A stretch of DNA of 64,000 bases from an uncultured Psychroserpens sp. (GCF_947503375.1 NZ_CANNDQ010000001.1:620001-684000), one strand, 5' to 3'; positions 51,726-60,587 are shown, numbered from the stretch's first letter. Translations and numbers: made by a program. The notes: generated by a model not told the origin, from the letters alone.

Positions 51726-53471
51726 ATGGAAAAAGATACACTAAAGTATTTTATCTATGCTCGTAAATCAAGTGAATCTGAGGATCGACAAATGGCTTCA
51801 ATTGAGGATCAAAAGAAAGAAGTCGAGAAGATTGCAGAGGAACTTGATTTAAATATTGTAGGTGTGTTTAGCGAATCAAAATCGGCAAAGGCACCTGGCA
51901 GAAAATCATTTAATGAGATGCTTTTACGCATCGAAAAAGGTGAGGCCGATGGTATCATCTGCTGGAAACTCAATCGTTTGGCGCGTAACCCAGTGGATGG
52001 TGGAAAGATCAGTTGGATGTTGCAAAACAATATCATCAAACACATCCAATGCTTTGGTAGAGATTACTGGCCGTCGGACAATGTTCTAATGATGCAGGTA
52101 GAACTTGGAATGGCAAATCAGTTCGTTAAGGACCTGAGTGTTGATGTTAGGCGTGGAATGCGACAGAAAGCAGAACGTGGATGGAATCCCTTCCCAACGC
52201 TCCCTATTGGGTACCTGCATAATAAGGATCGTAAGGGAAAGGTAATGCCAGAGGAAATAACTACTGATCCCGAGCGATTCCCAATTGTTCTAAAACTTTG
52301 GAAACTTATGCTTACTGGTAGCTATTCAATCTCTGATATCAAAAAAAAGGGTGATAAACTTGGACTAGTTAACCACAAAAAAAGTCCGTACTGTGTACAT
52401 ACTTATCATAAGCTCTTTAAAACAGAGTTTTACTATGGTTATTTTCAGGCTAGAGACGCCAAAGGAAACCTAAAACGTTATAAAGGAAGACACAAACCAA
52501 TGGTAAATGAAAGAGATTTTAATAAGGTACAGGTCTTTATTGGGAACTATAAGCGTGGAACACGAAGTAAATCATACAACTATACCTTCAAAGGACTTAT
52601 GAACTGTGGAGAGTGCGGTTGTAGTATCACTGCTGAGAGAAAGTTTCAAGTACGATGTACAGGGTGCAGAAACAAATTCTCTTGCCTTCATCGAAATGAC
52701 TGTCCGAAATGTGATTTGTCTATTAGCGAAATGAAGTCACCCAATTTTATTGATATCACTTATTACAGATGTACCAAACGAAGGCAGCCTTGTAGCCAAA
52801 AAACTATTACTGAAAAAGAACTGACAAGACAATATGCTAAGGCTCTAAAGAGTGTCCAGATTCCAAAAGATTTTTATGATTTTATAATAAAAGAGCTTAA
52901 AGAAATCTCTGAAAAGGAAAATCATGAAGAAAAAATTCTTATCGGACAGACAAAAAAGAAAGTGGGTGAACTTGAGAAAAGACTTAATGGTCTTGCTTTA
53001 CTTAAAGCCGATGGAGATATAAGTAAAGAGCAATACAATGAGATTAAAAAAGAAACTATCAGCGAGCTCCAAAATCTGAAATTTGAGATTATAAGCCTTG
53101 AGCAGAATTTCTCAGACTGGATGACTATCGCAAAAGAATATCTAAATTTTGCGCTTAATACTTCAAAAGTGCTTACTGAGAGAGATGTTTTTACTAAAAG
53201 ACAACTTCTTTTAAAGTTAGGTTCGAACCAGCTACTTATGAACAGAAAGCTCTTATTTTCAAAGGCCAAACCACTTTTGTCCATTGAAAAGTGCCATCAA
53301 TTGTATGAAGCCGAAAAAGGCACGTTCGAACCAAAAAATCCCCTTGAAAAACAAGGCGATTTGGGTAGTTTTGACACATGCAATGTGTCCGTGTGCCCAC
53401 GGGTGCACGATGTTAGAACCAGTATACAGGATTTCATGAAATGTTTAACACGAGTAGGGATAAATAACTGA
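51726..53471 (+). CDS. large serine recombinase
   Basis: 581 aa from the ATG at 51726; a TTG six codons earlier is rejected. The catalytic resolvase domain has the Ser motif YARKSSESEDRQMASIEDQ and GIICWKLNRLARN (about residues 5-150). The Recombinase domain follows, then a zinc ribbon (NCGECGCSITAERKFQVRCTGCRN) and a coiled coil (about 395-480), the plan of large serine integrases. It can integrate and excise DNA with little host help. The gene is intact and ends at a strong terminator. Likely the main integrase of the second element. Confidence 0.93.
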   Translation: MEKDTLKYFIYARKSSESEDRQMASIEDQKKEVEKIAEELDLNIVGVFSESKSAKAPGRKSFNEMLLRIEKGEADGIICWKLNRLARNPVDGGKISWMLQNNIIKHIQCFGRDYWPSDNVLMMQVELGMANQFVKDLSVDVRRGMRQKAERGWNPFPTLPIGYLHNKDRKGKVMPEEITTDPERFPIVLKLWKLMLTGSYSISDIKKKGDKLGLVNHKKSPYCVHTYHKLFKTEFYYGYFQARDAKGNLKRYKGRHKPMVNERDFNKVQVFIGNYKRGTRSKSYNYTFKGLMNCGECGCSITAERKFQVRCTGCRNKFSCLHRNDCPKCDLSISEMKSPNFIDITYYRCTKRRQPCSQKTITEKELTRQYAKALKSVQIPKDFYDFIIKELKEISEKENHEEKILIGQTKKKVGELEKRLNGLALLKADGDISKEQYNEIKKETISELQNLKFEIISLEQNFSDWMTIAKEYLNFALNTSKVLTERDVFTKRQLLLKLGSNQLLMNRKLLFSKAKPLLSIEKCHQLYEAEKGTFEPKNPLEKQGDLGSFDTCNVSVCPRVHDVRTSIQDFMKCLTRVGINN

Positions 53472-53986
53472 CAAATCAGATATAGTAATCGAAGGTCATA
53501 AACATTACTTCCAAAAAATTTAATGTTTTTGTGGATGTCAAAATTAACCTTTAATTTAGCAAAGCAAGCTTCAGCTCGAAAGAGTTGGGGCTTTTTTTGT
53601 TGCTGATATTTTACTGTCCTATTTTATAATCTGTACAGTAAATACCTTTGATTTTAAGTTTATAAAACTAAGGCGCATAATCAGTAATGAATCCCTTTAA
53701 TAAAAGAGCAACAATTTCATGTCTCAAAGTAATAGAAAATTAAGATGCATATTCGAATCGATTTGGTATGAGTCACGTCACAGTAAGAACCGAATAGCTA
53801 TTATATCTTGTAATAATATGATTACATCTATAACACCTGTTTTTCACTGAGGTCAGTAAAATGAAGTGATTGAAGCGTAGGAAAAAAGATGTCCTTTTAA
53901 TAAGGAACAAAAAATTGTAGCTTGATTTAAACTTTTTACAAAAACAGACTATTTATAAATGAATAAGAAAATTAAATACATAAATT
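53472..53986. other. 515-bp region after the serine recombinase
   Basis: No credible ORF. A strong terminator lies at 53566-53598. The rest (53600-53980) is AT-rich with no repeat that I could match elsewhere; attachment sites are often near such recombinase genes, but none could be proven here. Confidence 0.5.
53566..53598 (+). terminator. Rho-independent terminator of the serine recombinase
   Basis: AAGCTTCAGCTC pairs along all 12 positions (three G-U) with GAGTTGGGGCTT around a GAAA tetraloop, followed by a run of T. Confidence 0.9.
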
Positions 53987-54190
53987 ATGAATAAAAATAT
54001 ATTAATAGCATTGATTTTTTTTCTGGTGCTGGTGGCATTCTTTTGGATGATGCCTGATACTAAGGTAGAAACCATTGGAGACTTTTTCCAGAAGATTATA
54101 AAGCCAATTGGGTGGCCTTTATCCATTGCGATAGGGATTCGCTTAGGACTACTGAAATACAAAGAATTTGGAAATAAAAATGAGCCATGA
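53987..54190 (+). CDS. 67-aa membrane protein, hypothetical
   Basis: One clear N-terminal helix (ILIALIFFLVLVAFFWMM) and a second weaker one (GWPLSIAIGIRLGLL). Starts with ATG. Chosen over the antisense ORF because of the normal start, charge pattern and better amino-acid composition. No family recognised. Confidence 0.55.
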   Translation: MNKNILIALIFFLVLVAFFWMMPDTKVETIGDFFQKIIKPIGWPLSIAIGIRLGLLKYKEFGNKNEP

Positions 54191-54236
54191 TAATCCTTAA
54201 GAAAACACTCCTAAAGAAGAAGTGTTTATTCTATAT

Positions 54237-54671
54237 TCATTTGAGCCAAATCTCTTGTGCCCTATCAAATCCGCACCACCTGTGGTTCTCATCAAAACCA
54301 CGTGAGGCTAGTTCATGTCTAATAATCCTATCAATGGGCATTTCAGTCTGTAAAATAAATCTCAATAGCTCACCATCAATACTTGAAAATATTCCAAGAA
54401 TATTCTCCAAATGTGGCAATGGATCACTATCCATCTTGATATGACGGATCATATCGTAGTCCATCTTGGAATAATCCTTCGGTAATATTTTCAGAAAAGG
54501 CATTTCTAGTTCAAGTGATGTTGCTTCTTCCAGTACCGCCCAATTATTTTCAGGTCCATGAATGACACCAAACTTAATTTTCGCAATGCGATATTTAAAG
54601 TTGAGCCAGAGGGCATGATGAATAGCTTTCTCTTTTGTGCTGAAAAAATCTAAATAACTATCCCTTGTCAT
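54237..54671 (-). CDS. hypothetical protein
   Basis: 144 aa, soluble. It ends with a conserved-looking RHELASRGFDENHRWCGFDRAQEIWL segment. Its start overlaps the stop of the preceding gene by 4 nt (ATGA), so the two form a coupled pair. No function could be assigned. Confidence 0.65.
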   Translation of the reverse strand: MTRDSYLDFFSTKEKAIHHALWLNFKYRIAKIKFGVIHGPENNWAVLEEATSLELEMPFLKILPKDYSKMDYDMIRHIKMDSDPLPHLENILGIFSSIDGELLRFILQTEMPIDRIIRHELASRGFDENHRWCGFDRAQEIWLK

Positions 54672-55024
54672 GACTTATTCTGATTATCTGATGTTGACTT
54701 CTTAGCTTTATTAGAGCTTGGATTAACCTTTTCGCTTTTAGGTTTCTCTCTTGAGATTTCCTTACTCCATTTTTCAGTGACATAGGAAATGATAAATAGT
54801 TCATCTCCTATGAGTTCTAGAAGTTCCTTGTTTTCCAATTCCACAAGATTATGCTCTTTGGGAATAGTACCACCAAATTTCTTCTTCAGAATTTCGATAA
54901 GTTCTTTCCTTGAAAAGTAAAACGCCAAGTTTTTCTTCATCAGAGAATCTGTTTCTTTTCCTAACGCTCGGTTACGAAGAACTGTTGCGAAGTACTTCAT
55001 TAATTGTTCTTTGTTTGTTTTCAT
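54668..55024 (-). CDS. hypothetical protein
   Basis: 118 aa: a helical N-terminal part (MKTNKEQLMKYFATVLRNRALGKETDS) and a low-complexity Lys/Ser tail (EKVNPSSNKAKKSTSDNQNK). It is followed by a translationally coupled gene and preceded 12 nt upstream by a 56-aa ORF. No family recognised. Confidence 0.62.
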   Translation of the reverse strand: MKTNKEQLMKYFATVLRNRALGKETDSLMKKNLAFYFSRKELIEILKKKFGGTIPKEHNLVELENKELLELIGDELFIISYVTEKWSKEISREKPKSEKVNPSSNKAKKSTSDNQNKS

Positions 55025-55036
55025 GATATTTAAATT

Positions 55037-55207
55037 TTAAAAATTGAACTTTTCTTTTCCTGCTTTGATTCTGAGTGAGCGATAGTTACTTCGATCATAC
55101 TCATCCCAATCAGTGATTGGTTTTGTAGCTAGATAATGTGTGTGGTGACCAAGTTGGGATAAAACTTCCCATACTTCTTTAGGGTCAATAGATTCTTTGT
55201 TTTCCAT
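55037..55207 (-). CDS. 56-aa small protein, hypothetical
   Basis: ATG at 55207, stop 55037-55039. MENKESIDPKEVWEVLSQLG, then HHTHYLATKPITDWDEYDRSNYRSLRI: soluble, with a His-His-Thr-His cluster. Tight spacing (12 nt) to the next gene and normal composition support a real gene. Function unknown. Confidence 0.6.
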   Translation of the reverse strand: MENKESIDPKEVWEVLSQLGHHTHYLATKPITDWDEYDRSNYRSLRIKAGKEKFNF

Positions 55208-55249
55208 ACTCAAATTGTTTTAGGTGCGATTCGCAAAGGTTAATATGTA

Positions 55250-56053
55250 TTATTGTTTAAGTTCGCTTAGCGAGTAGTTTGCAGTCAGTACTTCTATTTT
55301 TCGTTTTCGTTTCTTTCCTGAAACTGCTTTTTGAGCAGATAGTGGTTTATCAAATACGATAGTGTGCCATCCGTTTTTCTTAGTGTATTTAGTAAGGAGT
55401 TTAGAGGGATAAGAACTGAGTAAGAATTTACCTTTGACATTAGAAAGCGTATCCAATAAATTCTTGTAGTCTGTTTTGGTATAGCCATTATAATGACCTT
55501 GATTAGAATCGATATATGGAGGATCGACATAGTGAAAGGCATCCTCCATGTCACGGCTTCTAATGACCTTACATGCATCAACATTTTCTATTTGCACATT
55601 TTCTAAACGTTCAAAGACGTTGTTATCAAAGAGCAATTTCTTATTACGAAAAGCACTGACACGCTTAGAGTATTTGTCATAGCCCCAACTTCCAATCTGA
55701 CAACTGAACCCCATATTTGTTCCTACATAAAATGCCCAAGCTTGTTGAAGCTTATTAAACAAATGAGGCATTCTATAAATAGCTACGGCAACGGAATAAG
55801 TCGCTCGGGAAAATAATGTCGCTTCAATTTTGGTTTTAAGATTGTCAAAGTCAGTGATAACAACCTCATAGAAGTTAACCACCATATTATTAGTGTCATT
55901 AATGACTTCTGCTTCAGATGGAGGTTTTGAGAAGAAAATCGCTCCACCTCCAAAAAAACTTTCTGTATAGATCCGATGCTCAGGAATTAATGGAAGTATG
56001 GCAGAAATCATATTGATCTTTCCACCATAGTAGGTTATGGGAGTTTTGGGCAT
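55250..56053 (-). CDS. Dam/D12-class N6-adenine DNA methyltransferase
   Basis: 267 aa. SAM-binding motif I TESFFGGGAIFFSKPPSEAEVINDTN is near residue 30-55, and the catalytic motif IV FHYVDPPYIDS near 172-182, preceded by the TYYGGKINM N-terminal block of D12-class enzymes. No restriction endonuclease gene is adjacent, so it may be a solitary methylase protecting the element or marking its DNA. Starts 28 nt after the RadC gene on the same strand. Confidence 0.9.
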   Translation of the reverse strand: MPKTPITYYGGKINMISAILPLIPEHRIYTESFFGGGAIFFSKPPSEAEVINDTNNMVVNFYEVVITDFDNLKTKIEATLFSRATYSVAVAIYRMPHLFNKLQQAWAFYVGTNMGFSCQIGSWGYDKYSKRVSAFRNKKLLFDNNVFERLENVQIENVDACKVIRSRDMEDAFHYVDPPYIDSNQGHYNGYTKTDYKNLLDTLSNVKGKFLLSSYPSKLLTKYTKKNGWHTIVFDKPLSAQKAVSGKKRKRKIEVLTANYSLSELKQ

Positions 56054-56081
56054 AAATTGACGATTGGTTTAAGACTAATAA

Positions 56082-56549
56082 TTACAACAAATGATTGTCA
56101 GAAAATGAAAAGTAGCTCTCTGAAGTGATGATTAAATGATCTAGTAATGTCACATCAATCAGATCGGCAAGTTTTAGTAATCTTTCAGTCACCTTCTTAT
56201 CACTCTGACTTGGCTTTAAATTTCCTGATGGATGGTTATGGCAGACAATTAGAGCCGAGCTATTAGTCATAAGGACTAATTGATATACTTCCTTTAAATT
56301 AGTAGCTACTCCAGTTATCGTGCCTGAACCAATTTCTGATATTCCCAAGACTCGATTACTTTGTGACAAGAGCATAACCCAATAGAACTCCTTTAAATCA
56401 ATGCGTTTCAGGTTAACAAATTTTCGCAGTATCTTATTTGCATCTTCAGAGCTTTTAATAAGTATCATCCTATCAAAAAGCGGTCGCTTGTAACAAATCT
56501 CTATTTCGTGACAACCCATAATATGAGTTGCTGGTAAAATTGTTTTCAT
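56082..56549 (-). CDS. RadC-like JAB-domain protein (element type)
   Basis: 155 aa. It has the complete JAMM metal motif CHNHPSGNLKPSQSDKKVTERL (His-x-His-x10-Asp; about residues 101-115), plus FYWVMLLSQSNRVLGISEIGSG. It corresponds to the short RadC proteins of plasmids and integrative elements, which lack the N-terminal helix-hairpin-helix part. Role in anti-restriction or repair is suspected but unproven. A second copy at 49259-49702 has lost this motif. Confidence 0.9.
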   Translation of the reverse strand: MKTILPATHIMGCHEIEICYKRPLFDRMILIKSSEDANKILRKFVNLKRIDLKEFYWVMLLSQSNRVLGISEIGSGTITGVATNLKEVYQLVLMTNSSALIVCHNHPSGNLKPSQSDKKVTERLLKLADLIDVTLLDHLIITSESYFSFSDNHLL

Positions 56550-56604
56550 AAAGTTTTAATTTAAGGTTCAGATTTAACTGTATCTTAAAAGCTTTAAAAT
56601 TTTA

Positions 56605-56625
56605 CAGATAGAGTCAGAAATTGTA
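56605..56625. repeat. 21-bp inverted copy of the 51366-51386 repeat
   Basis: CAGATAGAGTCAGAAATTGTA is the exact reverse complement of 51366-51386, lying upstream of the RadC gene. Perfect conservation over 21 bp in noncoding DNA 5.2 kb apart suggests a functional protein-binding or recombination site. Confidence 0.8.
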
Positions 56626-56637
56626 CTGATATAGGGA

Positions 56638-57816
56638 TTACCAAATATGATGAGGCATAAGGGTTGAAGCTGAAAATGCAACTGAAGGGCGTCCATCAAT
56701 CATAAGTTTTAAATAGATATCATAGTTAGATAAATTGACAAAATCTGAAGCTGAGAAAACAGGGTGAAATTCCTTTTCCATAAAACGAGCATCTGCCTGA
56801 CCTAAGCGAAAGCATACAATTGTTCCTACATTCCCTAAAACTGCATCTCTGATATTTGCGTCCAATTGTGAAATATACTGATGTGCCATAATCAGTCCGA
56901 GTTTAAATTTGCGAAGTTCAGATAGCATTCCAACAAGGGAGGTTGTTGTATAGTTTTGAAACTCGTCTAAATAACAGAAAAAGATTGGACGTTTTTCCTC
57001 AGGAGTATCAATTCTTGAAAAAGCAGCCGAAGATATTGAGGTTAGAAGTAGTGAACCTAAAATATAGGAAGCATCAGCCCCTAAATAACCTTTTGAAAGG
57101 TTTACAAGTAATATTTTATTGTTGTCCATAATATCTCTCAAGGATATTTGTTTAGTATTTTCTACAAGGATTCGTTTTACTGAAGGGTAGCTGAGTAATC
57201 CTCCCAACTTGTTATAGATTGGCACAAGATCATTCTTACTGTACTGCTTAAATTCTTTTTCAAAAAAGTTTCTCACTTCCTCATTAGTGACTTGTTTTAA
57301 GCATAGGGATCTGAAATTTGAATCTTGAAGTACTTTTAAAATATCAGAAAAAGTAGCATAACTTTGCTGTAAGAGCAGAAGAATAACATTCCTTAAAATA
57401 TGAGAAAGCTTAACTCCCCAGCTTTTGTTACCCCATAATCTCTCAAAGACTTCAAGAATATTTGAAGCCACTAATGGTTGTTTTTCTGATGATACTTTTC
57501 GAAGTGCATTATAACCAAGTTTTAAATTTGGATCAGTTGCATTTAAATAAACGATATCTTTTAATCTGTATTCTGGAATTAAATTTATGATTTGATTCAC
57601 CAGATCCCCATGAATATCAATTAAACAAATACCAAATCCTTTTTTTAAATCTTGAGAAATTTTTGTCTTAAGAAGCGTGGTCTTCCCTGTTCCCGTTCTT
57701 CCTATTATATAGAAATGATGAAGACGATCGTGTAACCTAATACCAAAAGTATGTCTCTCTTCTCTGAAATTGCTCTCGGCAAAATAACATATTGAATTAT
57801 CTTTTTTTAAAATCAC
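56638..57816 (-). CDS. VirD4/HerA-like DNA-pumping ATPase
   Basis: 392 aa. Walker A HHFYIIGRTGTGKTTLLKTKI is near residue 38, followed by the IDIHGDLV motif, and Walker B is PIFFCYLDEFQNYTTTS near 285, then LIMAHQYISQL. This matches the DUF87/TraG-type ATPases of mobilisable elements. No transmembrane segment. It is the second DNA-translocation ATPase in the island, next to RadC and Dam instead of the relaxase. It could be a coupling protein or a partition/packaging motor. Confidence 0.82.
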   Translation of the reverse strand: MILKKDNSICYFAESNFREERHTFGIRLHDRLHHFYIIGRTGTGKTTLLKTKISQDLKKGFGICLIDIHGDLVNQIINLIPEYRLKDIVYLNATDPNLKLGYNALRKVSSEKQPLVASNILEVFERLWGNKSWGVKLSHILRNVILLLLQQSYATFSDILKVLQDSNFRSLCLKQVTNEEVRNFFEKEFKQYSKNDLVPIYNKLGGLLSYPSVKRILVENTKQISLRDIMDNNKILLVNLSKGYLGADASYILGSLLLTSISSAAFSRIDTPEEKRPIFFCYLDEFQNYTTTSLVGMLSELRKFKLGLIMAHQYISQLDANIRDAVLGNVGTIVCFRLGQADARFMEKEFHPVFSASDFVNLSNYDIYLKLMIDGRPSVAFSASTLMPHHIW

Positions 57817-57913
57817 TTATTTATTTTCTCGTACCTAAAATGAAATCAAAGGGTCAAAAACAGTAAAATATAACGTGTACTTTTATTCGTTAAATTTACA
57901 CCAAAAGAAATGT

Positions 57914-58225
57914 ATGATAAAGATTAGAACCTCAGTAGCCGATATAGACATTGAGTACTTTAGAAAGAATAAAGTATTTGACGATGCCACTAAGAACCGA
58001 ATTTATGATTGGGAGGAGTTTTTTAGATCTAAGTTGATCTTGAAGCTTAATAAAGCTTATGATGATAACTGGAAACTAGATTTTACACAAACACCAGAGC
58101 AACTGTCTTGGATGGTAGATATTAAAGCAAACGATAGATCAACAGCTATACAAGTTAAGAATATAATTAAGGGATCTTTGAAAGGCTTTAATATTGAAGC
58201 TTTTTATGATGGTGTTGGAATCTAA
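57914..58225 (+). CDS. hypothetical protein
   Basis: 103 aa from the ATG at 57914 (MIKIRTSVADIDIEYFRKNKVF). The longer frame needs a GTG and has a poor N-terminus. Soluble, alpha/beta in appearance, ending in SLKGFNIEAFYDGVGI. It is followed 5 nt later by a small membrane protein gene, so a two-gene transcript is likely. No family recognised. Confidence 0.65.
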   Translation: MIKIRTSVADIDIEYFRKNKVFDDATKNRIYDWEEFFRSKLILKLNKAYDDNWKLDFTQTPEQLSWMVDIKANDRSTAIQVKNIIKGSLKGFNIEAFYDGVGI

Positions 58226-58230
58226 TTAAT

Positions 58231-58434
58231 ATGGAAACTCTAAAAGGAATATTAGTTCTTGTTTTAATTTTGGCTACAGTTTTTTTATGGCAAGGAATTA
58301 GGGAGATCAAAGGCAGAACAGGTAGGAGCAAAAAACAAATGAGTGATGATGATTTTAATTCTGGTTGTATGAAAATAGGGCTTTATATATCATTAATGTC
58401 TTTATTTATGATGATTATTACTTGTGAGTCTTAA
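58231..58434 (+). CDS. 67-aa membrane protein, hypothetical
   Basis: Two hydrophobic helices (GILVLVLILATVFLWQGI and IGLYISLMSLFMMIITC) separated by a charged loop (KGRTGRSKKQMSDDDF). Starts 5 nt after the preceding gene. Function unknown. Confidence 0.6.
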   Translation: METLKGILVLVLILATVFLWQGIREIKGRTGRSKKQMSDDDFNSGCMKIGLYISLMSLFMMIITCES

Positions 58435-58457
58435 AGCTAGCAAGTGTCTAATAAAAA

Positions 58458-59558
58458 TTAAGTTATCTCTTCAAGTGAAAGATATTCGAAATTTACGTTT
58501 AAAGACTCATTAACGTAATTGATGAATTCCAAATCATATTCTTTTGCCTTTAACTGACCAACAATAACAATTTTCTTTTTAAGTCCTTTATGCTTTTTCT
58601 CTACTTGCTCTTCATAAAAAGAATAACTCAATAATTGTCCCAAGCCTTGTTTGATACAAGTCTCAGAAGTGAGAGCAGTTTTTACCTCATAATAATGAAC
58701 TTCAGAGTTTGATACGAGTAGTAAATCAATAAAGTTCTTTTCAAAAGAAATATTTGCATTTGGATACTTTGAATCTAAATACTCATAAAGCCTTTCTTGA
58801 AACTTTTTATGGTGTTGAACTGTAATTGTCTCTTCTGTTCCCTTTCTGAATTGATCTTCGGTATTTAGCTTATTGGTTGCCTTACGGCTTCTATTTCTCT
58901 TTCGGGGCTTGATTGGTTTCGGTTTATCTTTCTCATCTAACAATCCTGCTTCATGAAATAGTTTCCGCATGAAATTAAAAACACTAAGGTTCGGTGGTTT
59001 TTTATCATACAGGTAACGATGCATCTTTGCATACTCAACTTTTTTAGTATGCTCCATTTTAAGTTCTCTTGTAAACCGCAAAAGCACGTCTCTATTAAAG
59101 ACAGGAATCATACTTTGACCAGAATAGAGAAACGCCACTTTCCATTTGAAAAGATTATAAATTCCATCGACCTTTTCGATAGATTCAAAATCTAGCTGTT
59201 GAGCATATTCTATGACCTTAACGACACGATCTCTTACTTGTTCAAAAACTACATTGGCATCAAAATCAGATTCACCATAACTCTTAATCCAAGAATAGAT
59301 ATCATTAGAATAAGCTTTTGATTTCGATTTCTTCTTTGGGTCTCTTCTTTTGTAAATACCGAATTTAAGACTGCTAATCCCGTTTATACTTCCAAGCGGT
59401 CTAGTTTGATTTTCAACCCACTGTGTAAACGTAAATCTGTTATTGACATCTGTGTATTCTTCAATGGTAATTTTTTTGACTTCTGAAAGAGGCCATCTGT
59501 CTAAGAACTCTTTTAAGAGTTTTTCGTCTTCGTAAAGTGGAATTTCGTAATCATTCAT
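58458..59558 (-). CDS. PD-(D/E)XK nuclease-fold protein, possible defence gene
   Basis: 366 aa. The N-terminal two thirds is helical with no recognised domain, and a basic linker (KPIKPRKRNRSRKATNK) lies near residue 220. The C-terminal ~110 residues show a nuclease core: ISFEKNFIDLLLV (Asp), VHYYEVKTA (Glu-x-Lys) and KQGLGQLLSYSFYEEQ. The layout resembles restriction-like proteins on defence islands, but no cognate methylase or ATPase is adjacent. It is divergent from the secreted protein gene at 59616. Confidence 0.65.
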   Translation of the reverse strand: MNDYEIPLYEDEKLLKEFLDRWPLSEVKKITIEEYTDVNNRFTFTQWVENQTRPLGSINGISSLKFGIYKRRDPKKKSKSKAYSNDIYSWIKSYGESDFDANVVFEQVRDRVVKVIEYAQQLDFESIEKVDGIYNLFKWKVAFLYSGQSMIPVFNRDVLLRFTRELKMEHTKKVEYAKMHRYLYDKKPPNLSVFNFMRKLFHEAGLLDEKDKPKPIKPRKRNRSRKATNKLNTEDQFRKGTEETITVQHHKKFQERLYEYLDSKYPNANISFEKNFIDLLLVSNSEVHYYEVKTALTSETCIKQGLGQLLSYSFYEEQVEKKHKGLKKKIVIVGQLKAKEYDLEFINYVNESLNVNFEYLSLEEIT

Positions 59559-59580
59559 AAAGTAAAAACCTTTAAAAGTT

Positions 59581-59588
59581 TATATTTG
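59581..59588 (+). promoter_or_regulatory. -7 promoter element
   Basis: TATATTTG, 28 nt before the ATG at 59616, matches TAnnTTTG. No clear -33 box. It also argues against the TTG start at 59586. Confidence 0.5.
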
Positions 59589-59615
59589 AAGAAATTAGTA
59601 ATTATAAATCATCGT

Positions 59616-60125
59616 ATGAAGAATTTTTTATTTTTATTTTCAGTTTTATTTCTTGGATTAATCTCATCAGCACAAAATGATAAGTCCAATAGAGATGCTT
59701 TTAAGCTCGAAATTGCAATTGATAGCATTAATTTTTATGAGCAAAATGTTGAAAGATCTCCTTATTTTGTTAAAGAAAAAGTATTACAAATTTACCCAAG
59801 TGAAACTCTATTAATAGAAACTGAAATTAAAGGAGATAGTATCTATTCCATGAAAGTAGTAAAAGAGAATATAAACCCTGAAAAAACAATAATTATTGAT
59901 TTTCAACAAGAAGTAAAAAATAAACAAAATGAAAGGATGATTCTATCCGTTACTAATCCTTTTAATAAAACACTTAGATACGAAGCTTTGATGTTTGTAA
60001 ATGGTGGAAGTGACTGGACACCAACAAGTATAATACCTGTTAGACCTAAATTAAAGACATTTGAAATGTGGAATGATGTAATTCTTTCAATGGTTCTTGT
60101 TGAATGGAGATTTGGTGAAAATTAA
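59616..60125 (+). CDS. exported hypothetical protein
   Basis: 169 aa from the ATG at 59616, which begins a signal peptide (MKNFLFLFSVLFLGLISSAQ, cleavage after Ala-Gln likely). The mature part is beta-rich (ETLLIETEIKGDSIYSMKVV, NPFNKTLRYEALMFVNGG). No family recognised. Periplasmic or secreted. It converges with the Rhs immunity gene and marks the right side of the island. Confidence 0.65.
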   Translation: MKNFLFLFSVLFLGLISSAQNDKSNRDAFKLEIAIDSINFYEQNVERSPYFVKEKVLQIYPSETLLIETEIKGDSIYSMKVVKENINPEKTIIIDFQQEVKNKQNERMILSVTNPFNKTLRYEALMFVNGGSDWTPTSIIPVRPKLKTFEMWNDVILSMVLVEWRFGEN

Positions 60126-60127
60126 AA

Positions 60128-60163
60128 TAAAAAAGCTACTTCATTTAAAAAGTAGCTTTTTTA
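60128..60163. terminator. bidirectional terminator
   Basis: AAAAAGCTACTT and AAGTAGCTTTTTT form a 12-bp stem around an eight-base loop, with A- and T-tracts on either side. It separates the island's last gene from the Rhs array. Confidence 0.9.
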
Positions 60164-60169
60164 TTGGAA

Positions 60170-60574
60170 CTAATCTCTTTTCTCAGTCCACTCAATAATT
60201 TCTATTTTTTTGAGCGAACCACTGAAGAGCCTTCTATGACCTAAATCGTCTTTACTAAATATTCCAATAATGGTTCCGTGGGCATTATCAGTATAATTAA
60301 TTTTTCTTTTTATTATTTCTGCATCACTAATATTTATATATAAAGCATTTTTATAATGCCCATAATCAAAATCACCCTTACTTAAATAAATTGCATGACC
60401 TTCATTGCTAAAATTTAAATACCCCTTAATCATAACCTTTCTCCCGTCATATTTTTCAGGATTTGCAATTAAGTCAATTAGAGATACCACCTCAAATTCA
60501 TTTTGAACAGAATTAACTTTTTCATTGTTGTCACAAGCAAAAATTGTAATCAAGATAAAAATTAATGTTTTCAT
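60170..60574 (-). CDS. lipoprotein immunity protein with OB-like domain
   Basis: 134 aa from the Met of a lipoprotein signal (MKTLIFILITIFAC); another start at 60595 overlaps the Rhs stop as ATGAATAA and gives seven more residues. The mature part (LIDLIANPEKYDGRKVMIKGYLNF) looks like an OB-fold of the tRNA_anti-like type. It follows a JAB/DUF4329-type tip and is the presumed cognate envelope immunity protein. Confidence 0.7.
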   Translation of the reverse strand: MKTLIFILITIFACDNNEKVNSVQNEFEVVSLIDLIANPEKYDGRKVMIKGYLNFSNEGHAIYLSKGDFDYGHYKNALYINISDAEIIKRKINYTDNAHGTIIGIFSKDDLGHRRLFSGSLKKIEIIEWTEKRD

Positions 60575-60587
60575 GTATATTATTTTT

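Noticed and set aside
53600..53986. attP/attL next to the serine recombinase
   Set aside because: No short repeat here could be matched to another island border by eye.
53953..54162. Minus-strand ORF overlapping the small membrane protein at 53987-54190
   Set aside because: It mirrors the plus-strand gene, whose start and charge pattern are better.
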